Source: SIG603 sp964370405 (GTDB taxonomy: Bacteria > Bacillota > Clostridia > Oscillospirales > Acutalibacteraceae). Taken from it: a DNA stretch of 30,924 bases. The stretch spans positions 1-30,924 of the forward strand of contig CAYJJB010000016.1 of NCBI GenBank assembly GCA_964370405.1, written 5' to 3'. Position numbers and translations under genes: made by a program. This document shows, one piece after another, positions 1 through 7,640 of this stretch. The notes below the pieces were generated by a model. It searched no databases, was not told the origin of the DNA, and saw only the letters and a list, made by a program, of their open reading frames with translations. Every line of letters begins with the position of its first letter. Position 1 is the stretch's first letter.

Positions 1-54
1 TTTTTAGACAGTCTGGCATCGTGTACAAAAAAGTAAGACTTTTTTGACACGCTG
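1..54. repeat. Copy A of a dispersed repeat (right end of a MITE-like element)
   Basis: These 54 bases match 7552-7605 at 50 of 54 positions and share the start TTTTTAGACAGTCTG and the end CGCTG. The repeat holds a 9-bp A/T-rich stem (26-34 with 38-46, CAAAAAAGT/ACTTTTTTG) whose 3-nt loop differs between the copies (AAG versus GAA) while the stem is unchanged. In both copies the repeat stops just before a strong terminator hairpin of unrelated sequence. The window starts inside the element, so its left part is not visible. The second, complete copy suggests an element of about 200 bp. Confidence 0.85.
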
Positions 55-83
55 AGTCCGACCGTATTGGTCGGACTTTTTTT
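55..83 (+). terminator. Intrinsic terminator, plus-strand orientation
   Basis: A 9-bp perfect stem (AGTCCGACC at 55-63, GGTCGGACT at 69-77) with a 5-nt loop is followed by a run of T to 83. In the plus direction it would end transcription from a gene left of the window. In the minus direction it lacks a T-run, because repeat copy A directly abuts it, so it is a poor terminator for the gene at 102-2624 unless another hairpin copy lies left of the window. Confidence 0.8.
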
Positions 84-101
84 GCTTTACACAGCAATAA
101 T

Positions 102-2624
102 TTAAGCTGTTACTATATCTTTGGCATCTATTAGATTAAGTTTTAAAACTGCGTCTTCACGCATTTTGTATTTAAGTATTTTGCCTGCTGCATTCATTGG
201 AAATTCAGAAACAAAATCAACATATTTAGGGGTTTTATGCTTTGCCATGTGGGACCTTACGTAGTCTTTTAGTTCATTCTCGCTTAGAGTTTCACCGTCT
301 TTTAAGATAACGCATGCCATAATTTCTTCACCGTACTGTTTGTCTGGCACTCCAATTACTTGCACATCTTTCACTTTTTCGTGGGTGTAAATAAAATCCT
401 CTATCTCTTTTGGATAAATATTTTCGCCACCTCTAATAATCATATCTTTAATTCTGCCAGTAATTTTATAATTTCCATCAGGTAAACGTCTTGCAAGGTC
501 ACCTGTATGAAGCCATCCGTTTTCATCAATTGCAATGGCGGTGGCAGTAGGCATTTTGTAATAGCCTTTCATTACATTATAACCTCTTGCAACAAATTCA
601 CCATCTACATTGCAAGGCAAGTCTTCGCCTGTTTCTGGATCTACAACTTTACATTCAACACCTGGCAAAGCACTGCCTACTGTGTTAACTCTCACTTCAA
701 GTGAATCGTCAATACGGCTCTGTGTACAACCGGGAGATGCTTCAGTTTGGCCATAAACTATGGTGATTTCGTCCATATTCATTTTATCAACTACATCTTG
801 CATTACTTTAACAGGGCAAGGGCTGCCTGCCATAATTCCGGTTCTTAGGTATGAAAAATCAGTCTTGGCAAAATCTTCATGCTCAAGCATGGCGATAAAC
901 ATTGTTGGTACACCATGGAAACATGTTATTTTTTCTCTATTTATACATTCTAGTGATTGCTTTGGCGAGAAAGCTGGAAGTGGTGACATGGTGGTGCCGT
1001 GTGTCATGCTTGCAGTCATTGCAAGTACCATGCCAAAGCAGTGGAACATAGGTACATGAATCATCATTCGGTCAGCAGTTGATAAGTCCATGCAATCTCC
1101 TATGCATTTTCCGTTGTTTACAACGTTATAATGCGTCATCATTACACCTTTTGGAAAACCAGTAGTGCCTGATGTATACTGCATGTTGCAAACGTCGTGC
1201 TTATGAACCGTTGCAGCTCTCATATGAACCATTTCAAGCGGTACATTATCAGAAAGTGCTATGGCGTCATCCCAGTGAAGACAACCTGATTGCGCTGAGT
1301 CTATAGTTATAATATGTCGTAAAAACGGAAGATTTTTAATGCGCAGCGGTAAAGTTTTATCAGCCGTTTCAAGTTCAGGGCAAATGGATTTAATTATCTC
1401 TACATAATTTGAATCTCTATATCCGTCTATCATTACAAGTGTATGTGTATCGGATTGTCTTAAAAGATACTCGGCTTCATGAATTTTATAGGCTGTGTTT
1501 ACTGTTACTAAAATTGCACCAATTTTTACAGTTGCCCAGAATGTGACAAACCACTGTGGGACATTTGTTGCCCAAATTGCAACCTTGTCACCTTTTTTTA
1601 CACCAAGGGCAATTAGTGATGCCGCAAATGTATCTACGTCGTCACGAAACTCAGAGTAAGTTCTAGTGTAGTCGTGTGTGATAAATCTAAAAGCTGCTTG
1701 CTCAGGAAAACATTCGACCATTTTATCAAGAGTTTGAGAAAAAGTAAGGTCAATCAAACTGTCTTTTTCAAAAACAAAGTGGCCTGTGTTTTTTCTGTTT
1801 GAATAAAGTTCTATCGGTGCTTTATCAGTATTTACATATTTGCTCATGAAATTTATAAAATGGGGGAAAGCTATACCTGCAGTTTCAAGTCCAAAAGACC
1901 AAACTCTAACCCATTCTAGCGTAACATATCCAATATAATTTATAGATTTTAATGCGCTAATCATCTCTTTAATTGGCATGTCGCCCTCGCCCATCATGCG
2001 GTACTCAAGGCCGTTTTGACCCATTACAGAATCCTTTATGTGAGTGTATTTTATGTATGCACTTAGATTTTGTATAGTGGTTTCAGGTGCTTCACCATTC
2101 ATTCTAAAAGTATGGTGCATATCCCAAAGCGCACAAACATTGTCGCTTGCAACTTCATCTAACACTTTTCTAAGTCTTAAAGAGTCAGAGTATACTCCGT
2201 TTGTTTCAACTAAAAGTGTGACGTTTTTTTCAGTAGCGTAAGGAGCAAGCTGTTTTAGTGCATCAATCACAACATTATCATCAATAACATTGTCTTGAAG
2301 GAAAATGCTTTTGTCGCCTAAAACACGTACAAAAGGAATATGCAGCTGCTGTGCCATATCTATATATGAAAAAACTTCATTTTTTAGATCATTAAAGTTT
2401 TCGGTATTAGAAAGTGTGCAGTCAGAGGAAATACAAGAGATTTCTATTCCTAATTTTTTCATAGTATCTTTAGATTTTAGCACATCTTCTTTTGTAAAAG
2501 ATGAACTATCAGTATTTGGCAGGAAGCGAACTTCTACACCATTAAATCCAAGGTCCTTTGCACTAGAGTAAATGTCTTTCCAAGAAAACTCAGGACAAGC
2601 AAGGGTTGAAAATGAAAGCTTCAT
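102..2624 (-). CDS. Fused sugar isomerase-like TIM barrel / acyl-CoA synthetase (840 aa)
   Basis: Two enzymes lie in one unbroken frame. Residues 1 to about 265 are a xylose isomerase-like / AP endonuclease family 2 TIM barrel with a plausible metal quartet: E140 (LVETNG), D168 (WDMHH), H195 (THIKDS) and E237 (TLEW). Residues from about 285 to 840 are a full AMP-forming acyl-CoA synthetase: P-loop YTSGTTGFPKGV (483-494), YGQTE (624-628), HTGD with D709, GRIKDMIIRGGENIYPKEIE (723-742) and the C-terminal catalytic lysine K815 in AAGKI. The C-terminal half most resembles fatty-acid or aryl-acid:CoA ligases; its acid substrate cannot be read from sequence. The ATG at 2624 has AGGAG at 2636-2640. 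It is a single-gene unit, with no partner in the same direction nearby. Both catalytic sets look intact, so it may do two consecutive steps on one metabolite, but that is inference. Confidence 0.93.
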   Translation of the reverse strand: MKLSFSTLACPEFSWKDIYSSAKDLGFNGVEVRFLPNTDSSSFTKEDVLKSKDTMKKLGIEISCISSDCTLSNTENFNDLKNEVFSYIDMAQQLHIPFVRVLGDKSIFLQDNVIDDNVVIDALKQLAPYATEKNVTLLVETNGVYSDSLRLRKVLDEVASDNVCALWDMHHTFRMNGEAPETTIQNLSAYIKYTHIKDSVMGQNGLEYRMMGEGDMPIKEMISALKSINYIGYVTLEWVRVWSFGLETAGIAFPHFINFMSKYVNTDKAPIELYSNRKNTGHFVFEKDSLIDLTFSQTLDKMVECFPEQAAFRFITHDYTRTYSEFRDDVDTFAASLIALGVKKGDKVAIWATNVPQWFVTFWATVKIGAILVTVNTAYKIHEAEYLLRQSDTHTLVMIDGYRDSNYVEIIKSICPELETADKTLPLRIKNLPFLRHIITIDSAQSGCLHWDDAIALSDNVPLEMVHMRAATVHKHDVCNMQYTSGTTGFPKGVMMTHYNVVNNGKCIGDCMDLSTADRMMIHVPMFHCFGMVLAMTASMTHGTTMSPLPAFSPKQSLECINREKITCFHGVPTMFIAMLEHEDFAKTDFSYLRTGIMAGSPCPVKVMQDVVDKMNMDEITIVYGQTEASPGCTQSRIDDSLEVRVNTVGSALPGVECKVVDPETGEDLPCNVDGEFVARGYNVMKGYYKMPTATAIAIDENGWLHTGDLARRLPDGNYKITGRIKDMIIRGGENIYPKEIEDFIYTHEKVKDVQVIGVPDKQYGEEIMACVILKDGETLSENELKDYVRSHMAKHKTPKYVDFVSEFPMNAAGKILKYKMREDAVLKLNLIDAKDIVTA

Positions 2625-2672
2625 GATAAATATATCTCCTTTAATTAATCAGTTAAAAATTATTTTTCGTAA

Positions 2673-2701
2673 ATTATATAATAAAATTAATAAAAAAACA
2701 A
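2673..2701 (-). promoter_or_regulatory. Sigma-A-type promoter of the fusion gene
   Basis: On the minus strand TTGTTT (-35, 2701-2696) and TATAAT (-10, 2678-2673) are 17 bp apart, about 50 bases before the ATG at 2624. No operator-like palindrome is obvious here. Confidence 0.65.
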
Positions 2702-2734
2702 TATCTTTTTGATAAAAACTGGATTTTATTTTAA

Positions 2735-2764
2735 TTTTTTCATCATATACCAAACATGAAAAAT
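2735..2764 (-). terminator. Possible weak terminator of the ABC operon
   Basis: Complementary arms TTTTTTCAT (2735-2743) and ATGAAAAA (2756-2763) lie directly after the stop of the gene ending at 2770. The stem is A/T-rich, so the terminator is weak if real. Confidence 0.35.
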
Positions 2765-2769
2765 ATTAA

Positions 2770-3432
2770 TTATCTACGAAGTTTATAAAAATATTGACCG
2801 AGTGCTATTAAAATTAAGGAAATGAAAAATAGGGGTAGAGGTAAATACGATAGTGGATCATTTAGTAAATTTGTAGGATCTAAATGATTATATAACATGT
2901 TAAACGCCATGGTTTGTTCATTTGGGAATGCAAAAACAAATAACTGATATATAAGGCACAGTAAAAAAGGGACAAACATAGTTTTAGTGAGAAATAAAAG
3001 GAAAAATGAAACAGAAGAAAAAACTAAAGTATGAATTAACACCATTGGAAATTGAGGAAAATAGTTGTAAACAAATATAAAAAGTCCAAAAAATAATATC
3101 AGTACATGCAAAAGATACCAGGCAAGAATTAGCGAAAAATCTATAATTGCATTTTTTTTATAGGCGTAAAACAGTTCGCTTACACGACTTTCCGTGTAAT
3201 CTGATAAAATGAAAAGTATCCATAAACAGCTTGTGAAGGGAATAGTTTTTTCAAGTAATAAGAAGATTTGAAAAAATGCTACTTGAGTAAATCCGAGGGA
3301 ACGAATATTTAAATAGGCTATTAATGGCACATAGATAAACAAAATTAGCGGTGATATAAAATATATTAGACCTAATTTTTTGAAATTGAGATAGTTTAAC
3401 ATTAATTTATCTATATGTTTTTTATTATGCAT
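2770..3432 (-). CDS. ABC-2-type exporter membrane subunit
   Basis: A 220-aa hydrophobic protein with about six predicted membrane segments and no recognisable catalytic motif. Its start overlaps the end of the ABC ATPase gene by 22 bases and no clear ribosome-binding site precedes it, which suggests translational coupling. A second in-frame ATG at 3402 has no better site. Position after an ATPase and a second permease argues for a half of an ABC-2 type permease pair acting in the cytoplasmic membrane. The substrate is unknown. Confidence 0.7.
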   Translation of the reverse strand: MHNKKHIDKLMLNYLNFKKLGLIYFISPLILFIYVPLIAYLNIRSLGFTQVAFFQIFLLLEKTIPFTSCLWILFILSDYTESRVSELFYAYKKNAIIDFSLILAWYLLHVLILFFGLFIFVYNYFPQFPMVLIHTLVFSSVSFFLLFLTKTMFVPFLLCLIYQLFVFAFPNEQTMAFNMLYNHLDPTNLLNDPLSYLPLPLFFISLILIALGQYFYKLRR

Positions 3433-4225
3433 AAGTAACCATCATCAAGTGTAGGCTTAACAGATTTGCCTATCTGTAAAGTATTTGATAAAACACGTAT
3501 CATTTGTCTGCCGTCTATCTCAATTCTATCTTTAATAAAAAACTCACCGCTAAGCTTTTCTTCATCTTCAAAATTAGTTAAATAAACTTTATCATTTGCC
3601 ATTTGAGTAATTTCTAATGGAGTGCCCACTGTGATTAGTTTCCCTTTATCCATTACTATGATTTTATTGCAAATTGCCTCTACATCCGGCACTATATGAG
3701 TTGAAATTATAATGGTTTTATCTTTTCTTATATTTGCCACTGTGTTTTTAAACCTTGTGCGCTCTTCAGGGTCAAGACCTGCTGTAGGTTCATCAAAAAG
3801 CACTACTTCTGGCTGACCAAGTATTGCCTGTGCTACACCCAGTCGCCTTAACATGCCTCCTGATAAAGTTTTAACTTTTGAGCTTAATTTGTCGCCTAAG
3901 TTAACTTGTTCTAAGGCGAAATTGATATGCTCTTTTTGTTTTATTTTAGGTATCTTTTTAAGTGTTGCAAAATACTCCATCATTTCAGAAACTTTAAGTT
4001 GTTTAAAAGCTCCGAAAATCTGAGGGAGATATCCTATATTGTCGTGTACTCCCTCAATACTTCCNNNNNNNNNNTGTACACTCCACATATTAATCGAAGC
4101 AGAGTTGTTTTGCCAGCACCGTTTGGTCCAAGCAAACCATAAATACCTTTTTCAAAATCCATAGTAAAATTATCTACTGCATTAATTTTCTTAAATCGCT
4201 TTGTACATTTATTGAGCTTTAGCAT
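3411..4225 (-). CDS. ABC transporter ATP-binding protein (broken by an assembly gap)
   Basis: The N-terminal part (4225 to about 4075) carries Walker A GPNGAGKTTLLRL. The rest (about 4064 to 3411) carries the Q-loop GYLPQ, signature LSGGMLRRLG, Walker B VVLFDEPTAGLDP and the H-loop ISTHI. The two parts are in different frames only because a 10-N filler lies between them. The missing piece should encode the usual linker between Walker A and the Q-loop, and its length must differ from 10 by an amount that restores the frame. I therefore read one intact gene, of the BcrA/YxlF-like drug or peptide exporter ATPase class. The ATG at 4225 follows the upstream permease by 3 bases. It presumably powers the two membrane proteins of this operon. 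Confidence 0.88.
4065..4074. other. Assembly gap (10 N) inside the ABC ATPase gene
   Basis: Ten N of placeholder length. The flanking frames are out of register, so the true gap length is not 10. The flanks hold similar words (GAGTGTACA and GAGTACACG on the minus strand), which may have hindered assembly. Confidence 0.95.
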
Positions 4226-4228
4226 AAT

Positions 4229-5974
4229 CTATCCTCCTATATTTTGATTGTATGAAAAACCCTCGTCTATAAGGTTTTTGCCACTTAGTAAAAATATGAT
4301 ATCTTTTGCATAGTCATCTAGTTGACTTTCATTTGGAAGTATAAGTATATGATTATCAAAAATTATAAGTGGAGTATAATATGTCCTGTTTATCAAAGTG
4401 TCATTTCCTATAAAGAACCTATAATCATCTAAAATAATATTGCTGTCTATGTTGTATGTGGTTTCAAGTTCTGTGATTTTATTCTGTAAATTGTTAAAAT
4501 AGCTTTCCTGTGTTGCACGACTAATAGGTTCGTAGCTTTGAATAATTACATCATACTTTGAAAATTCTGCCTTTTTTAAAAAACCACCCATTATAGTTAA
4601 TGCGTCACTACTTCCTTTAAATATATCATTTTCACTTGGCAGGTTTGTGTAAAGATGTTTACTGCCTGATAGTTTTACAGTAAAGTCAGAATGGGGTAGA
4701 CCTGTTGTTGCAATATAGCTTGTGGAATAAAGTGGGTAAAAACCTGCCCATGGATAATATGGGAAACAGCCAGGTAGACTAACGGCCTGTTCATTGCTGT
4801 AATGAAGATGACTAAAGCCGCTGTAAGTAATAGATATGGTATTTATGGCTTTGTCAGATTTTACAGTAAAGTAATCTGAATCCCGAATATACTCGAGGTC
4901 ATTTCCTTCATCGTCTTTTACACTAGATATTTTATAACCGTGATAAAGTGTAAAGATATATTCATTTAGATTTTCTTGAGAGTTTATACTCATATCCACT
5001 TTTGCATGAAGTATTCTATCAAAGTGAAAATCCATATTATAGGCACTAATTTCAAAATCTGCTTTAGAAGTTTTACCTTTGTTTTCGCTGTAATAGTCTA
5101 TGTTTTCCCAAAATGCTCCATTTGACATGTTGACCTCACCCAATGACAAACTTTGACTACTTGTACCTATCAAAGTAAGATTAATTAAACAAAATGAACA
5201 GCTTAGGGCTATGATAACTAAATTTTTTCTTTGTTTTCTATTTAACAATAAAAATAATATTATGGTAAGGATTAGAAAAATCCAAAATAGAGCAAAATTC
5301 CAATTTTGCAGTTCATAATCAGCGCCGTATTGATAATCGTACCCATAAAGTACTGTAGGAGGCAAAAGATTTGTAATAAGCTCATGTACCGACCAAATAT
5401 GAATTTTGTAAAAATATGAAAGATGAAATATGAAATTAGTAAATACACCTAAGAAATATAGAGATATTGCAGTCATCAGTACATATGAAACCACTCGCCT
5501 AAATTTAATTGCAATTAAAACTCCAATTAGCGATGCCACGATTTGTGTGAGAAAAGTGTTTACCATAGTCACTGAAATTATGTGTAAAATCATCTCAGCT
5601 TTATTATTGCTAAGCAAAGAAACTGTTATAGGTGCAATTAGCATTACAAGAAAAATTAAGGCGGATTTTATAAGTAGTACTAATATAGGATATGAATAAA
5701 GTTTTACTTTTCCAAAATTTTGACACCAAATACATTCTTCAATACTTGACTTTTTAATACCGTGTATGTATTCATATGAAATAAATATGCTCATAATAAA
5801 TAATGGTGTGCAAAAAGTCTGAACTATTTCTAAAAACCACAGTATATGACCAACGGGGTTTGCGTAATTTGTCAATTGGTAATGAACCTGATAGGCGATA
5901 AAGGCAATTTGAAAAGTTAGCATCGCCATAAGAGGTATGCGTCGCACGAAGATATATAGACTTTTTTTAAACAT
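4229..5974 (-). CDS. ABC-2 permease with a large extracytoplasmic domain (581 aa)
   Basis: About the first 270 residues hold six or seven hydrophobic segments, beginning near LMAMLTFQIAFIAYQ and ending with a helix followed by NRKQRKN. The remaining roughly 310 residues are hydrophilic, rich in Tyr and beta-strand-like, and should lie outside the membrane. Their pattern (LPGCFPYYPWAGFYPLY, then TVKLSG) recalls the N-terminal beta domain of M1 aminopeptidases, as in ABC permease/M1 fusions. No HEXXH zinc motif is present, so peptidase activity is unlikely. The start is the ATG at 5974, with AGGAGG 7 bases upstream; a TTG at 5992 and an ATG at 5980 read into or touch that site and are less likely. 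It is the first gene of the exporter operon. Confidence 0.75.
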   Translation of the reverse strand: MFKKSLYIFVRRIPLMAMLTFQIAFIAYQVHYQLTNYANPVGHILWFLEIVQTFCTPLFIMSIFISYEYIHGIKKSSIEECIWCQNFGKVKLYSYPILVLLIKSALIFLVMLIAPITVSLLSNNKAEMILHIISVTMVNTFLTQIVASLIGVLIAIKFRRVVSYVLMTAISLYFLGVFTNFIFHLSYFYKIHIWSVHELITNLLPPTVLYGYDYQYGADYELQNWNFALFWIFLILTIILFLLLNRKQRKNLVIIALSCSFCLINLTLIGTSSQSLSLGEVNMSNGAFWENIDYYSENKGKTSKADFEISAYNMDFHFDRILHAKVDMSINSQENLNEYIFTLYHGYKISSVKDDEGNDLEYIRDSDYFTVKSDKAINTISITYSGFSHLHYSNEQAVSLPGCFPYYPWAGFYPLYSTSYIATTGLPHSDFTVKLSGSKHLYTNLPSENDIFKGSSDALTIMGGFLKKAEFSKYDVIIQSYEPISRATQESYFNNLQNKITELETTYNIDSNIILDDYRFFIGNDTLINRTYYTPLIIFDNHILILPNESQLDDYAKDIIFLLSGKNLIDEGFSYNQNIGG

Positions 5975-6034
5975 TTTCATCCCTCCTTGCAAAGTTTGCG
6001 TTTTTATAGTTTAGTTTGATTTAAAGTATTAACT

Positions 6035-6075
6035 GTACTATATATTATAGTACGCAATTAACTTTAATTTGTCAA
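6035..6075 (-). promoter_or_regulatory. Promoter of the ABC operon with overlapping operator-like palindrome
   Basis: On the minus strand TTGACA (6075-6070) and TACTAT (6052-6047) are 17 bp apart. A perfect palindrome at 6035-6053 (arms GTACTATA and TATAGTAC, 3-bp centre) covers the -10. Such short GTAC-type palindromes on ABC-exporter promoters are typical of GntR/YtrA-type repressors; no such regulator gene lies in this window, so the binder is unknown. Confidence 0.7.
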
Positions 6076-6142
6076 GAGAAAATAATGAAATAGCATAAAA
6101 AATACTTAAAATGTTAATATATTTTTATAAATATATTTTTGT

Positions 6143-6171
6143 TTGACGAACTACCCTCATTGTGATAATAT
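6143..6171 (+). promoter_or_regulatory. Sigma-A-type promoter of the glycosyltransferase gene
   Basis: TTGACG (6143-6148) and TAATAT (6166-6171) are spaced by 17 bp, 39 bases before the ATG at 6211. It diverges from the ABC-operon promoter in a 236-bp intergenic region. Confidence 0.7.
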
Positions 6172-6210
6172 TTAAGATAATATTAATTTTTTTGAAATGG
6201 AGTTTGGTAT

Positions 6211-7356
6211 ATGAAAAAGTTACATGTGCTAGTGATACCTACATGGTACCCAAGCGGAGTTGATAAGTTAATGGGTCAATATCATATAGATTTTTGTGAT
6301 GCGATAGCATCTTTAGATAACATTAAGGTGAATATGCTGTATGTTGACAGGCATGGTTTGTCTATGGCAAAGTCATATCTTTTCTCAAAAAAAGAGTATG
6401 AGCACAAATTTGATAAATTTTCAACTTATGGAACAAAAATGCTAGATATATCAAAACTTGGTTTTGATAGTCAAATGAAATCATATGTAAAAGCTCTTTT
6501 TAAGGCATATAGTAAGTATGAAAAAATTCATGGAAAACCAGATATCATACACGCACAAGTTGCATTGCCAGCTGGATATGCCTGTGTAATGCTTTCAAAA
6601 AAAATAAATGTGCCTGTTATTATGACAGAACATTTCACTCAGTATTTAAGATTTTTCAGTGGTGAATTTAAGAAATATAATGATGTAGTAATGAAAGATG
6701 CAAAAATTACTTGTGTTTCAAGTTTTATGGTAGATGAATATAAAGAAAGAGGCATAAAGGCTCAAGTTTTGCCAAATGTAGTTGAGTGTGGTGTCTTTGA
6801 TAAACCTAGAGAGCCAAGACAAGAAAATAGATTTAATTTAGTGTCTGTTAGTGCAATGCGAACTGTAAAAAGAATAGATAACATTATAGAAGCTGTCAAG
6901 ATTTTAAAAGAAAAAATTCCTTTCATACACTATACTGCTATTGGTGATGGCGAACAGTTTGAGGACTTTAAAGAGTATGCAAAAAATAGTGGAGTAGGTG
7001 ACAATGTAACTTTTGTAGGACGAAAAAACCATGAGGAAATATCAGAAATATTTACCAAAATGGACTGCGCCGTAATAGCATCAGATGTTGAAACTTTTGC
7101 AATTCCAGCAGTTGAAGCTATGGCATCAGGTATGCCTGTTGTTGCTACAAAAACACAAGGACCACAAATGTTTTTGGATGATACTTGTAGCATAATGTGT
7201 GAAATTAACGATATAAATGATTTAGCACGTGCAATAAATGAAATGTATGAAAATCTTGATAAATTTGATAGCGAAAAATTAAAGGCTAATGCAAAGAGAT
7301 TTGATAAATCTGAAGTCGCAAATTTGAGCTATAAATATTATTTAGAAATGATATAA
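6211..7356 (+). CDS. GT4-family glycosyltransferase
   Basis: A 381-aa GT-B fold retaining glycosyltransferase. The N-terminal Rossmann half includes PTWYPSGVDKLMGQY, typical of GT4 enzymes that begin with a donor/acceptor loop. The C-terminal nucleotide-sugar half has SVSAMRTVKRID, the Glu-x7-Glu motif ETFAIPAVE and EAMASGMPVVATKTQGP. It is cytosolic with no membrane segment. A weak GGAG lies about 10 bases before the ATG. It stands alone between two genes on the opposite strand, so it is not part of a visible polysaccharide cluster. Donor and acceptor are unknown; cell-surface glycan or glycolipid synthesis is the likely setting. Confidence 0.9.
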   Translation: MKKLHVLVIPTWYPSGVDKLMGQYHIDFCDAIASLDNIKVNMLYVDRHGLSMAKSYLFSKKEYEHKFDKFSTYGTKMLDISKLGFDSQMKSYVKALFKAYSKYEKIHGKPDIIHAQVALPAGYACVMLSKKINVPVIMTEHFTQYLRFFSGEFKKYNDVVMKDAKITCVSSFMVDEYKERGIKAQVLPNVVECGVFDKPREPRQENRFNLVSVSAMRTVKRIDNIIEAVKILKEKIPFIHYTAIGDGEQFEDFKEYAKNSGVGDNVTFVGRKNHEEISEIFTKMDCAVIASDVETFAIPAVEAMASGMPVVATKTQGPQMFLDDTCSIMCEINDINDLARAINEMYENLDKFDSEKLKANAKRFDKSEVANLSYKYYLEMI

Positions 7357-7374
7357 ATTGAAAATGATAAAAAA

Positions 7375-7405
7375 TAACGTATGGCAAAACTGCCATACGT
7401 TATTT
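7375..7405. terminator. Bidirectional terminator hairpin, copy 1 (31-bp direct repeat)
   Basis: The inverted repeat AACGTATGGCA/TGCCATACGTT with a 4-nt loop (7376-7401) has A-rich sequence before it and TTATTT after it. It ends the plus-strand glycosyltransferase transcript; read from the minus strand it has a T-run (TTATTTTTT). It is identical over 31 bases to 7606-7636. Confidence 0.85.
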
Positions 7406-7605
7406 CAGATCGCTCTAAAACCCACAACCGCAAAAAAATCTGCCATTCGGCAGATTTTTTTTGCTTCCTGCGTCACAAATTCCCTAAAATCTCCCTCATA
7501 TACCCTCGTATTACTCGGTCATTTTAGGAAATTTGTTCCTTGTCTTGCAGATTTTTAGACAGTCTGACATCGTGTACAAAAAAGTGAAACTTTTTTGACC
7601 CGCTG
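7406..7605. mobile_element. 200-bp MITE-like structured element between duplicated terminators
   Basis: This non-coding block is bounded on both sides by the same perfect 31-bp terminator sequence, as expected for a target duplication. Inside are a 13-bp stem with T-run (7432-7444 with 7449-7461), a 16-bp inverted repeat with one mismatch (7475-7490 with 7521-7536, ACAAATTCCCTAAAAT against its complement), and an A/T stem (7576-7584 with 7588-7596). The ends are CAGATCGCTC and GACCCGCTG, giving only a 3-bp CAG/CTG terminal match. The last 54 bases recur at 1-54. No transposase is encoded, so movement would need help in trans. An open frame of 66 codons across it (7358-7558) is judged spurious. 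I cannot exclude a structured RNA instead of a transposon-derived element. Confidence 0.65.
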
Positions 7606-7636
7606 TAACGTATGGCAAAACTGCCATACGTTATTT
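7606..7636. terminator. Terminator hairpin, copy 2 (31-bp direct repeat)
   Basis: An exact duplicate of 7375-7405, with the hairpin at 7607-7632. It lies 4 bases beyond the stop of the ABC-F gene on the minus strand and is the first hairpin that transcript meets. The minus-strand T-run is lost here because the inserted element follows directly; copy 1 keeps it. Confidence 0.85.
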
Positions 7637-7640
7637 TATA

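Noticed and set aside
2044..2241. Plus-strand open frames inside the fusion gene
   Set aside because: They are antisense shadows with no ribosome-binding site or recognisable domain. The same holds for the other opposite-strand frames across argS, ddl, copA and the glycosidase.
7358..7558. A 66-codon open frame beginning just after the glycosyltransferase
   Set aside because: It runs through two terminator-type hairpins and the repeat element, lacks a ribosome-binding site and has no domain-like pattern. It is best explained as an accidental frame in the MITE-like element.
7375..7636. Group IIC intron at a terminator
   Set aside because: Group IIC introns do insert after terminators, but the block is only 200 bp, has no reverse transcriptase or domain V pattern that I can see, and group II introns do not duplicate their target.
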